A stretch of 37,356 bases of DNA from Actinomycetota bacterium (GTDB taxonomy: Bacteria > Actinomycetota > Humimicrobiia > Humimicrobiales > Humimicrobiaceae), in assembly GCA_023380915.1 (NCBI GenBank), contig JAMCSM010000191.1:1-37356 (forward strand). Reading direction: 5' to 3'. The position numbers were made by a program, and so were the translations under genes. The notes beneath the pieces are model-generated. The model was not told the DNA's origin. It saw nothing but the letters and a program-made list of their open reading frames with translations, and ran no database searches. The number at the start of each line of letters is the position of its first letter. Within the stretch, counting starts at the first letter, position 1. Positions 1 through 11,585 of the stretch are shown in pieces.

Positions 1-60
1 CTCCATATTTAAAGATTTTATTTTTCTTTAATATAGAAATGTGGCACTATAATTTAAATA

Positions 61-112
61 ATTTCATTTAGATTTTTTATATGAAGCAACGATACAATTT
101 CATTTAGATTTT
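61..112. repeat. 16-bp direct repeat upstream of the rRNA promoter
   Basis: The 16-mer ATTTCATTTAGATTTT occurs at 61-76 and again, identically, at 97-112, a period of 36 bp. It lies just upstream of the candidate rRNA promoter. It could be the end of an upstream gene's trailer, an UP-element-like AT tract, or a regulator site. In AT-rich DNA such a match is suggestive only. No coding sequence is seen in 1-356. Confidence 0.5.
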
Positions 113-132
113 AAATAAAGCAATTCGTCATA

Positions 133-160
133 TTGACTTATAGTTATGCAATGCTATAAT
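133..160 (+). promoter_or_regulatory. Candidate rRNA operon promoter P1
   Basis: TTGACT at 133-138 and a perfect TATAAT at 155-160 are separated by 16 bp. This is a good sigma-70-type promoter about 195 bp before the 16S gene. Transcription would start near 167. A second TTGACA at 247-252 may be a P2 promoter, but no good -10 lies at the right distance (the nearest poor matches are around 268-275). Confidence 0.6.
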
Positions 161-296
161 CATAATGCTTTAAAAGTATTGTTTTTTTATAAATTATCAT
201 TACTTCCTGATTCAAATAAGAAATTTATTAAAATAAGAATTTCTTGTTGACACTGAAAATTGAATATGATAACTTATACAAGTTTGCTAAAAATAT

Positions 297-324
297 TGTT
301 CTTTGAGAACTAAATAGTGCGGGG
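297..324 (+). promoter_or_regulatory. 16S leader: boxA-like element and 5' arm of the processing stem
   Basis: 297-309 (TGTTCTTTGAGAA) resembles the boxA antitermination element of rRNA operons. The same segment, extended to 324, is the reverse complement of 1982-2009 downstream of 16S apart from one G/G mismatch (305/2001) and two G-U pairs. The core at 306-320 pairs perfectly with 1986-2000. This is the expected long helix bracketing pre-16S rRNA that RNase III cuts. Confidence 0.75.
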
Positions 325-356
325 TTTAATTCTAAAAATGTTAATTGTTTTTTAAT

Positions 357-1915
<1,559 letters not shown>

Positions 1916-1981
1916 GGGAGATTACTTAAATTAAGTTATTTGAATTAATTTTAATTTAAATAACCCTAGATTTAAGTCGAT

Positions 1982-2009
1982 CCTTGCACTATTTAGTTCT
2001 GAAAGAACA
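1982..2009 (+). promoter_or_regulatory. 3' arm of the 16S processing stem
   Basis: This segment is the reverse complement of 297-324 (see that entry) and closes the pre-16S helix. It lies about 70 nt past the mature 3' end. The 16S-23S spacer (about 1915-2087) contains no tRNA; it holds this arm, a second boxA and the 5' arm of the 23S stem. Confidence 0.75.
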
Positions 2010-2048
2010 TGTTTTTTGCAGTAAAGATATTAAAGTTCTTTTTAACGC

Positions 2049-2061
2049 TGTTCTTTGAAAA
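2049..2061 (+). promoter_or_regulatory. boxA-like element in the 16S-23S spacer
   Basis: TGTTCTTTGAAAA matches the bacterial boxA antitermination consensus and repeats the leader element at 297-309. It sits about 27 bp before the 23S gene, the usual place for the spacer boxA recognised by NusB/NusE. Confidence 0.65.
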
Positions 2062-2064
2062 TTT

Positions 2065-2087
2065 CATAGCATTCTCGAATATTTGTG

Positions 2088-2094
<7 letters not shown>
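2065..2094 (+). promoter_or_regulatory. 5' arm of the 23S processing stem
   Basis: CATAGCATTC at 2065-2074 is complementary to GAATGCTATG at 5075-5084 after 23S. GGTCAAG at 2088-2094, the predicted 5' end of the mature 23S, is complementary to CTTGACC at 5058-5064. Together they form the helix that brackets pre-23S. A second sequence able to pair with 2065-2073 lies after 5S (5317-5325). Confidence 0.7.
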
Positions 2095-5066
<2,972 letters not shown>

Positions 5067-5069
5067 AAT

Positions 5070-5343
5070 TTTCGGAATGCTATGAATAACTTTTTAATTT
5101 TTTAATGGTTGGTTTTTATTAGTTTTACTGAAATTATTAAACCATTAAATAATTTTTACGGTGGCTATAGCGGAGGGGAAACACCTGTTCCCATCTCGAA
5201 CACAGAAGTTAAGACCTCCAGCGCCGATGGTACTGCACTGGCAACGGTGTGGGAGAGTAGGTCGCCACCGTATTTTTATTTACAAAGAAGAAAAAATTTA
5301 ATTTTAGTAATTCGGAAATGCTATGAATATTTTTTAATTTTTT
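5070..5343 (+). repeat. Duplicated 23S trailer sequence on both sides of 5S
   Basis: The sequence just after 23S (about 5070-5103: TTCGGAATGCTATGAATA followed by a T-rich tract and TTTAATTTTTT) recurs after 5S at about 5311-5343 with one inserted A and a few changes. Both copies contain AATGCTATG, complementary to the 23S 5' stem arm at 2065-2073. The copies flank the 5S gene like the edges of a tandem-duplication unit. Confidence 0.65.
5157..5273 (+). rRNA. rrf: 5S ribosomal RNA
   Basis: About 117 nt. TACGGTGGC at the 5' end pairs with GCCACCGTA at the 3' end to form the terminal helix. The conserved CCCATCTCGAACACAGAAGTTAAG block lies near 5190-5213. It closes the operon about 90 bp after 23S. 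No clear hairpin-plus-T terminator follows; 5274-5354 is AT-rich with several T runs. It faces the convergent PII gene at 5355. Confidence 0.96.
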
Positions 5344-5354
5344 GACGATTTCGT

Positions 5355-5693
5355 TTAAATAGCTTCAACGCCCTTGTCACCGGTACGTACACGCACAACT
5401 TCTTCCATGGGAATAATAAATATTTTTCCATCACCTATTGCACCTGTTCGTCCCTTTTCACAGATAATATCTATTACATTTTGCAAATACTTGTCTTCAA
5501 TCACTATTTCAATCTTTTTCTTGGGTAAAAATTCAATCCTGTGTTCTCCTACCCGCCATTTTAGCGATACTCCTTTTTGCTGACCTCTCCCAATAACATC
5601 ACTGACTGTCATGCTGATAAAACCCTTCTCTTCCAAGGCAGTTTTAACAGGGTGAAACATATCTTCTCTGATTATTGCTTCTATCTTTTTCAT
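5355..5693 (-). CDS. glnK: PII family nitrogen regulatory protein (GlnB/GlnK type)
   Basis: 112 residues, the same length as E. coli GlnB. PII trimers sense ATP/ADP and 2-oxoglutarate and here probably plug the adjacent ammonium channel. The start MKKIEAIIRE (ATG at 5693) was chosen over an upstream in-frame ATG because it matches the family N-terminus and has an AAAGGGG ribosome site inside the end of amt. The B-loop motif TGxIGDGKIF near residues 83-92 and RVRTG near the C-terminus are intact. In the T-loop, residue 51 is His and residue 46 is Trp where E. coli has Tyr, so GlnD-type uridylylation at Tyr51 is not possible. Amt stop and PII start are 1 bp apart, indicating co-transcription. 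A degenerate copy of its 3' end lies at 9581-9715. Confidence 0.95.
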   Translation of the reverse strand: MKKIEAIIREDMFHPVKTALEEKGFISMTVSDVIGRGQQKGVSLKWRVGEHRIEFLPKKKIEIVIEDKYLQNVIDIICEKGRTGAIGDGKIFIIPMEEVVRVRTGDKGVEAI

Positions 5694-5694
5694 A

Positions 5695-6930
5695 TTAATA
5701 TCCCCTTTCTTCTCCGTAAGCTCTTTCCCCATGCTGGGAAATATCCAGACCCACAACCTCTTCAGTTTCACTTACTCTTAATCCTATAGTGACATCAATT
5801 AATTTACCTATTATCCAGGTCATACCGAAAGAAAAAGCCCAGATTATCATTATTACAAAAAATTGCTTGCCAATAGGCAAAAAATTGCCAGAAATTAGCC
5901 CATTGGCACCGGCTGAATTTACTTTTAATGAAGCAAATATACCAGTAGCAATGGCTCCCCAGGTACCAGCCATTCCATGGCAAGCCCAGACATCCAAAGA
6001 TTCATCTATTCTGGTCCGATTGCGCAGTCTCATCATATAGAAACATATTACCGATGCTACAATACCAATCGGTATTCCCATTATAGGGTTTACAAAACCA
6101 GCTGCTGGTGTAATAGCTACAAGTCCGGCTACAGCTCCGGTAGCAATACCTGAAATGGTGGGTCTATGGTAAAACCAGCTCAAGAACATCCAGGTTAAAG
6201 CAGCAGCGGCAGCTGCAGTGTTGGTAGCCACAAATGCATTGGAGGCTAATCCTCCTGAAGATAAAGCACTTCCGGCATTAAATCCAAACCAACCAAACCA
6301 AAGCAGACCTGCACCAATTACTATGAAAGGAACATTATGTGCTACTATGTCAGTACCGTTCTTATAACCTTTACGAGGACCTAGCAGCATCGCTAGGGCT
6401 AAGGCAGACACACCGGCATTGATATGAACTACGGCTCCTCCAGCAAAATCCAGAACACCTATCTTTGCCAGCCATCCTCCACCCCAGATCCAGTGTGCAA
6501 TCGGGCAATATACAATAGTAAACCAGATTACAGCAAAAACTAAGATAGCACTGAATTTCATTCTTTCAACCACTGCACCTGTAATTAGAGCTACAGTGAT
6601 TACGGCAAACATCATCTGAAATGCCATGAAAGATAGGTGAGGTACAGTGGGGGCATAAACTGCTGATGGTACTTGACCGACATTGTTTAACCCCAGGAAG
6701 TTCGATCCACCGATGATGCCTCCTATATCTTTGCCAAAGCTTAGGCTATAACCATACAATACCCATAGAACTCCAATTAAACCTAATGTCATAAAGCTCA
6801 TCATGATAGTGGAAAGTGTATTTTTTCTTCTAACCATCCCACCATAGAAGAAAGCCAGGCCAGGAGTCATCAACATAACAAGAGATGTTGAAATAAGCAG
6901 CCAGGCAGTATCGCCGGCATTAATTGACAT
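5695..6930 (-). CDS. amt: Ammonium transporter (Amt/MEP/Rh family)
   Basis: 411 residues of multi-spanning membrane protein, typical of bacterial Amt (11 predicted helices). It carries the family signature DFAGGAVVHINAG (residues 161-173) and ends in the cytoplasmic tail usual for PII-regulated channels. The twin pore histidines are His169 and His318 (CHGMAGTWG), and the gate phenylalanines are probably Phe104 and Phe215. There is no cleaved signal peptide; E. coli AmtB has one, many others do not. AAAGGTGG is positioned before the ATG. It is the first gene of the amt-glnK unit and is divergent from the deacetylase gene at 7102. Confidence 0.97.
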   Translation of the reverse strand: MSINAGDTAWLLISTSLVMLMTPGLAFFYGGMVRRKNTLSTIMMSFMTLGLIGVLWVLYGYSLSFGKDIGGIIGGSNFLGLNNVGQVPSAVYAPTVPHLSFMAFQMMFAVITVALITGAVVERMKFSAILVFAVIWFTIVYCPIAHWIWGGGWLAKIGVLDFAGGAVVHINAGVSALALAMLLGPRKGYKNGTDIVAHNVPFIVIGAGLLWFGWFGFNAGSALSSGGLASNAFVATNTAAAAAALTWMFLSWFYHRPTISGIATGAVAGLVAITPAAGFVNPIMGIPIGIVASVICFYMMRLRNRTRIDESLDVWACHGMAGTWGAIATGIFASLKVNSAGANGLISGNFLPIGKQFFVIMIIWAFSFGMTWIIGKLIDVTIGLRVSETEEVVGLDISQHGERAYGEERGY

Positions 6931-7038
6931 AGTCTACCACCTTTTCTTTTAAAATTATCAGATACTTTTTATTAGATTATTTATTTCAGGTTTTATAATA
7001 TTATAAGATCTTACTGCTTTAGATATGTTACAGATACA

Positions 7039-7071
7039 TTAAATCTTTGTTAAATTCTTGTTAAATTTACT
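7039..7071. repeat. Three tandem 11-bp repeats in the amt/deacetylase intergenic region
   Basis: Three consecutive 11-mers are TTAAATCTTTG (7039-7049), TTAAATTCTTG (7050-7060) and TTAAATTTACT (7061-7071). The shared core is TTAAATyyTTG. The period is about one helical turn, so a protein could contact the same face of DNA three times. The array lies in the 171-bp divergent region between amt and the histone-deacetylase-like gene, so it could be an operator for either. AT-rich background makes chance repeats possible. Confidence 0.5.
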
Positions 7072-7101
7072 TTAGGCAGGTAACGTTATATATTTAAAAA
7101 C

Positions 7102-8511
7102 ATGTATATCATTTATGATGATTTCTTTTTAAAACACTTTACCGGTGATTTTCATCCAGAAAATCCTGCTCGTCTTACCTCTATAATAGAAAAAATAAAT
7201 AAATCAGAAGTATTAAGGAATTTAAAATTTGAAAAACCGGTTTTTGCAAATAAGGATATTATTTCTTTAGTTCATAGTAAAAATTATATTGAAAAAATAA
7301 AAAAACTTTCGCAGCCCGGCGCATTTCACTATATTGATATAGATACTATAGTAACCGAGCATACCTATGATTGTGCCTTACTTGCAGCTGGTGCATGTAT
7401 TAAAGGTGTAGATATTTTGTTAAGTAACGATAATAATAGTAATTCAGATAATTATAATAGTAGTTCAAAAAATTTTGCCGCAAACAATATAAATAAGAAT
7501 AATATTAATTCAAATGATTTTAGTACAAAAAGTTTTTTTGCTCTTGTAAGACCGCCAGGCCATCATGCTTTTAGTGAGAGAGGCAGTGGTTTTTGTATTT
7601 TTAATAATATAGCCATTGCAGCTAAATATGCAGTTGAAAAATATAATTTAAAAAGAATTGTAATAATTGATTTTGATGTTCACCATGGCAACGGAACTCA
7701 GGATATTTTTTATAGCGATTCCACTGTTTTTTATATTTCAATTCATCAGTATCCGCATTATCCTGGAACGGGTTATTATACAGAAACAGGTGCTGGTTTT
7801 GGAAAGGGATTTAATTTAAATATTCCTGTAACTCCATTTTCAGAAGAAGCAGATTATATTACAGCTTTTTTGGAAATAATATTTCCTGTTTTATATAATT
7901 ACAGGCCTCAGTTAATTTTAGTTAGTGCTGGTTTTGATGCACATAAAGATGATTTGCTCTCAAGCATAAATCTATCAAATACTTCTTATTTTAAGATAGC
8001 AAGCCTGATAAGAATTTTTAATTTTATAATTAATTTAATTAATAACTATTTTTTTAAAATAAACACTGATGAAATATATGAGAATAATAATTGTGCAAAG
8101 TCTGAAATAAATAATCTTAAAAATTTAAATAAAAAAAATTTTCATAAACATTATGATAATTGTCCAGGAATTGGTTTTGTGCTTGAGGGCGGATACAATC
8201 TCGAAGCAGTAGCAGAAAGTGTTGTTAAAACAATTGAGGCTATTGATACCAACTGTCAGAATAATAATGAAAGTAATATAAATAAAGATATTTTAGAATT
8301 AATTATGGAATTTAAGTCTAATATAAAAATAAGCAAATTCTCTCAAGAAAATATTAATAAAAATATTAATTTTTTAGTTACTTGCTTAAAAAAAATATTT
8401 TTAAATGATAAACCGGGATATTTGGGACCAAATATGCAAAATAAAAAAACTTTTGGAAATATTGAAAAACTATTTTTATCAAAAACTCGTTATATGCCGA
8501 TATATTTTTGA
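7102..8511 (+). CDS. Histone-deacetylase-fold amidohydrolase (HDAC/AcuC/APAH family)
   Basis: 469 residues, zinc-dependent. Enzymes of this fold remove acetyl groups from acetyl-lysine, acetylpolyamines or similar amides; the substrate here is unknown. Visible motifs are HPENPARL (18-25), RPPGHHAF with the His154-His155 pair, GFCIFNNIAIAA (163-174), DFDVHHGNGTQ giving zinc ligands Asp192 and His194, AGFDAH with Asp279, and EGGYN with catalytic Tyr365. Two Asn/Lys-rich low-complexity inserts (about 108-146 and 313-352) interrupt the fold, and a tail follows about residue 382. Most bacterial relatives are 300-370 residues. A GCAGGT lies about 20 bp upstream, so the ribosome site is weak, but the N-terminus matches the family. 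Confidence 0.92.
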   Translation: MYIIYDDFFLKHFTGDFHPENPARLTSIIEKINKSEVLRNLKFEKPVFANKDIISLVHSKNYIEKIKKLSQPGAFHYIDIDTIVTEHTYDCALLAAGACIKGVDILLSNDNNSNSDNYNSSSKNFAANNINKNNINSNDFSTKSFFALVRPPGHHAFSERGSGFCIFNNIAIAAKYAVEKYNLKRIVIIDFDVHHGNGTQDIFYSDSTVFYISIHQYPHYPGTGYYTETGAGFGKGFNLNIPVTPFSEEADYITAFLEIIFPVLYNYRPQLILVSAGFDAHKDDLLSSINLSNTSYFKIASLIRIFNFIINLINNYFFKINTDEIYENNNCAKSEINNLKNLNKKNFHKHYDNCPGIGFVLEGGYNLEAVAESVVKTIEAIDTNCQNNNESNINKDILELIMEFKSNIKISKFSQENINKNINFLVTCLKKIFLNDKPGYLGPNMQNKKTFGNIEKLFLSKTRYMPIYF

Positions 8512-8605
8512 TGTATATTGATATAGATGTATAATATTAAATTAATGTATCAGTATTATTGATTCCAGATAAAATATTAAAATAACTTTACTGGAAGGAA
8601 TTAAA

Positions 8606-9541
8606 ATGAGCTTTGGTGAAAATAAATATTATTTCGGATGGCTGCCGGATTATCCTGACTTCAGGGATTATACTGTTGAGAAAAACAAGCTGTCTGCAAA
8701 AAGTCTTCAAGCCGGCGTAAAAGAAACAGTGGCAGCAATGGCAGCAAAAACCGGTATTCTTTTAAAAACCGGAATAAAAGAAGAAGCTAAATTACCTAAA
8801 AAAGTTGACCTGAGGAAATGGTGTTCTGCCATAGAAGATCAGGGAAATCTTAACTCCTGCACAGCAAATGCTGCAATGGGACTTGTAGAGTATTTTGAAA
8901 AAAAGGCAAATGGAAACTACATAGATGGCTCACGTTTATTTCTTTATAAAACAACAAGGAATCTTCTGCAGAAGAAGGGTGATTATGGTGCATACATAAG
9001 GACAACAATAATGGCATTAGTGCTGTTTGGAGCAGTGCCTGAAAAATACTGGAAATATGATATTGAAAATTTTGACAAGGAACCTGATCCTTTCTGTTAT
9101 GCCTTTGCTCAAAGCTATAAAACTGCACAATATTTCAGGCTGGATATGCCAAAGGATAATTCAGATCAGAATCTTTTAAGACAGATAAAATTAAGCATTG
9201 CATCAAAGATTCCGGCAATTTTTGGTTTCAGTGTATACAGCTCTATATCATTTGCAGTGCAAAATGGCGGCAAAATTCCATTTCCCTGTGACCAGGATAA
9301 ATTTGAAGGAGGCCATGCTATGTTAGCTGTGGGATATGATGATGATCTCTCAATCGTAAACCCTATAAACAATTATGAAACTACAGGTGCTTTGCTGATT
9401 CGCAATTCATGGGGAACAGGATGGGGAGAAGAAGGGTACGGCTGGCTGCCTTATGAGTATGTTTTAAAAAAATTAGCAGTAGACTGGTGGACAATACTTG
9501 AAAATGAATGGGTAGATACAGGTAATTTCAATCTGGACTGA
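8606..9541 (+). CDS. Papain-family (C1) cysteine peptidase, no signal peptide
   Basis: 311 residues. The catalytic set is complete: Gln79 (oxyanion) and nucleophile Cys85 in EDQGNLNSCTANA, His237 in GGHAMLAVGYDDD, and Asn267 in IRNSWGTGWGEEGYGWLPYEYV. The first 64 residues (with YFGWLPDYPDFRDYT at 9-23) precede the mature-domain-like start LPKKVDLR and resemble the short leader of bacterial and archaeal C1A-like peptidases rather than a full propeptide. No signal peptide or membrane segment is visible, so the protein is probably cytoplasmic. GGAAGGA precedes the ATG by about 6 nt. It follows the deacetylase gene by 94 bp. Substrate unknown. Confidence 0.93.
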   Translation: MSFGENKYYFGWLPDYPDFRDYTVEKNKLSAKSLQAGVKETVAAMAAKTGILLKTGIKEEAKLPKKVDLRKWCSAIEDQGNLNSCTANAAMGLVEYFEKKANGNYIDGSRLFLYKTTRNLLQKKGDYGAYIRTTIMALVLFGAVPEKYWKYDIENFDKEPDPFCYAFAQSYKTAQYFRLDMPKDNSDQNLLRQIKLSIASKIPAIFGFSVYSSISFAVQNGGKIPFPCDQDKFEGGHAMLAVGYDDDLSIVNPINNYETTGALLIRNSWGTGWGEEGYGWLPYEYVLKKLAVDWWTILENEWVDTGNFNLD

Positions 9542-9580
9542 CTATATAAACAAGACTGGATATTTCTACTAAAAACAAAA

Positions 9581-9715
9581 TTTCATTTAAATAGCTTCAA
9601 CACCTTGTCACCAGTACGTACACGTACAACTTCTTCCATCGGGACAATAAATATCTTTCCGTAACTTACCGCAACTGTTCTGTCATTTTCACAGATAATA
9701 ATCTATCATTGTCTG
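9581..9715 (-). pseudogene. Degenerate fragment of a PII (glnB/glnK) gene 3' end
   Basis: Read on the minus strand, this matches the last 40-45 codons of the intact PII gene at 5355-5693, plus a few bases beyond its stop. The DNA match includes the blocks encoding KIFI.PMEEVVRVRTGDK. It is decayed: the B-loop IGDGK has become VSYGK, and one base is missing in the codons for KGVEAI, shifting the frame before the original stop. No N-terminal part is present. It has the same orientation as the intact copy about 4 kb away. It ends at the MITE-like element, which may have disrupted the locus or only landed beside it. Confidence 0.85.
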
Positions 9716-9727
9716 CTAATCCTTTTT

Positions 9728-9958
9728 GGAAGCGTCTACTTTTTCGTGATAGAAAAATTATTGGATCGACGGCTGGGTATCTCAAGACACGCAAGCTTTG
9801 CCCCAGCGAGTCAAAGCTTGCTCTGATTTCAGGCTCGCTCTCCTCTCTAAAGAGAGGAACCATGCCCGCTTAGCCTTCATAAAGGTCTTTTCGACACCCA
9901 GCCATCGATTTTTTTGCAACCATGCTTTTACACCTATCACGAAAAAATAGATGCTAAC
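9728..9958 (-). mobile_element. MITE-like element, copy 1
   Basis: 231 bp with no transposase. Terminal inverted repeats 9731-9752 and 9934-9955 match at 20 of 22 positions (consensus AGCRTCTAYTTTTTCGTGATAG). The direct repeat ATCCTTTTT at 9719-9727 and 9959-9967 looks like a 9-bp target duplication. The interior has a second inverted pair (GGCTGGGTA at 9771-9779 and CACCCAGCC at about 9894-9902) and internal hairpins. A related, inverted copy lies at 29938-30163, sharing these features. Strand is assigned so that copy 2 reads plus. Confidence 0.8.
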
Positions 9959-10098
9959 ATCCTTTTTTAATTTGTTGTAAATATTTCCCGGGATATATAA
10001 AATTGTACTTATTTTCAAAATCATATTTGTCTGTTTTAAATTAGTATTTTAAAAAGATTAGAGATAAATTAAGGCATTAAACTGATTAAATATAAATA

Positions 10099-11481
10099 AT
10101 GAAGAAAAAAATCCGGATTAAAAAAAATATAATTTTCTCATTAATATTTTTATTTATAATAATTTGCATAATCGTTTCACTTAATTCTTTTAATATGAGA
10201 AAGATTCTTAATAGCAATATTAAAATAAAAGATTTTGGGCCTTTAAATTCAACTGATAAAATCCTGATTCTTGCACCTCATCCTGACGATGAAGCAATTT
10301 CTTCAGCAGGAATAATTCAAAAGGCAATTTCAGCAGGTGCAAAAGTCAGGATAGTGTATCTTACCAATGGGGAATATAATCAGGAATCTTATTTAATATT
10401 TGAAAAAAAGCCTTTAATTTTAAGGGATCAGTTCATTAATCTCGGAAAAATCAGGATGAATGAGGCAATAAAAGCTATGAAAAGTCTTGGGTTAAAAAAA
10501 GAAGATTTAATTTTCCTCGGATACCCTGACTTTGGAACCATGGACATTCTTACTGAATTCTGGGATAAAAATAAGCCATACTCAAATATTCTGGAGAAAA
10601 TTTCAAATGTACCTTACAGTGAATGTAAATCCCCCGGAGCTCCATATATTGGCCAGAGCATTCTCAGTGATCTTGAAGATATAATTAAAGAGTTCAAACC
10701 GTCAAAAATTATTGTTTCAAGCCCTCTCGATTTAAACAGAGATCATCAAGCCTTATATTTGTTTTCAAGGGTAGCCTTGTGGGATTTAAAAAAACAGATA
10801 GATATTCCTGAATATTATACATTTCTTGTTCATGCCAAAAATTGGCCGGCTTCGCAGGGATTGCATACGGATTACGAAATGGATATTCCTTATTCAATAA
10901 AAGGTACATATGAGGATTGGATAAATTTATATCTTACAAAAAAAGAAATTGAAAATAAATATAAGGCAGTCAGCCAGTATGTAAGCCAGATTGATTATAA
11001 ACCATTATTTATAGTTTCATTTGTAAGAAAGAACGAGCTTTTTTCTATTTTTAGAGATATAAAGCTTGATAAAAATAACAAAATAACTGTAAGTCAATCT
11101 AATGCTGCAAATAGAAATTTAAGCAAATTAAGCTACAGTCTTGATAATAATTTTTTAATAATAAAACTTGGTTTGAAAATGAGGATAGATCAGTTGTTTG
11201 GAATATCAATTTATCTTCTTGGATATAGTAATTCCAAAAATTTTTCTGAAATGCCTAAAATTCATATTGATGTTACTTTAAATGGCATCAGTATTAAAGA
11301 CCGGTTTAATCAAATTGATAAAAATAAAGTAAGTTATTTTTATGAAGGAAATGATATAATATTAAAAATACCTCTGGAAATGCTTGGAAAACCTGATTAT
11401 GTATTGTCACATGTTAAAACTCATTCTGGCGACATTACATTGGATGATAGCGCGTGGCATATTCTTGAAATAAATTATTAA
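10099..11481 (+). CDS. Membrane-anchored PIG-L/LmbE-type deacetylase
   Basis: 460 residues. The PIG-L family zinc-dependently removes N-acetyl groups from sugar conjugates (GlcNAc-PI, GlcNAc-inositol, bacillithiol precursors). The key motif PHPDDE is at residues 60-65 (zinc ligands His61 and Asp64), with a further ligand in LNRDHQALY (His216). One hydrophobic segment at about 11-28 after a Lys-rich start suggests an N-terminal anchor or uncleaved signal, placing the catalytic domain outside the membrane. Residues 310-460 form an extra beta-rich domain I do not recognise. No clear ribosome site precedes the ATG. The substrate cannot be told from context. Confidence 0.88.
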   Translation: MKKKIRIKKNIIFSLIFLFIIICIIVSLNSFNMRKILNSNIKIKDFGPLNSTDKILILAPHPDDEAISSAGIIQKAISAGAKVRIVYLTNGEYNQESYLIFEKKPLILRDQFINLGKIRMNEAIKAMKSLGLKKEDLIFLGYPDFGTMDILTEFWDKNKPYSNILEKISNVPYSECKSPGAPYIGQSILSDLEDIIKEFKPSKIIVSSPLDLNRDHQALYLFSRVALWDLKKQIDIPEYYTFLVHAKNWPASQGLHTDYEMDIPYSIKGTYEDWINLYLTKKEIENKYKAVSQYVSQIDYKPLFIVSFVRKNELFSIFRDIKLDKNNKITVSQSNAANRNLSKLSYSLDNNFLIIKLGLKMRIDQLFGISIYLLGYSNSKNFSEMPKIHIDVTLNGISIKDRFNQIDKNKVSYFYEGNDIILKIPLEMLGKPDYVLSHVKTHSGDITLDDSAWHILEINY

Positions 11482-11585
11482 TTTTTTTTATTATGAATTT
11501 AATAAAATCATCCATGTCTCATTCTTGGGCTTAAGTTATTGCCATTATTAATTTCTATTTTACATCATTGTCAATAAAGATTGAT

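Larger units (their letters stand above)
9542..10098. other. Gene-free region between the peptidase and PIG-L genes
   Basis: 557 bp without a credible gene. It contains, in order, a degenerate copy of the PII 3' end (9581-9715), a 9-bp direct repeat flanking a MITE-like element (9719-9967), and an AT-rich stretch presumably holding the promoter of the PIG-L gene. Short ORFs that cross the element on the minus strand are not supported. Confidence 0.8.

Noticed and set aside
5109..5345. Plus-strand ORF of 78 codons spanning 5S
   Set aside because: It covers the entire 5S gene; chance open frame.
9782..10024. Minus-strand 80-codon ORF over MITE copy 1 (and the 61-codon minus-strand ORF at 29980-30165 over copy 2)
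   Set aside because: They cross inverted repeats and element edges. Because the copies are inverted relative to each other, these ORFs read opposite strands of the element and do not encode the same peptide.
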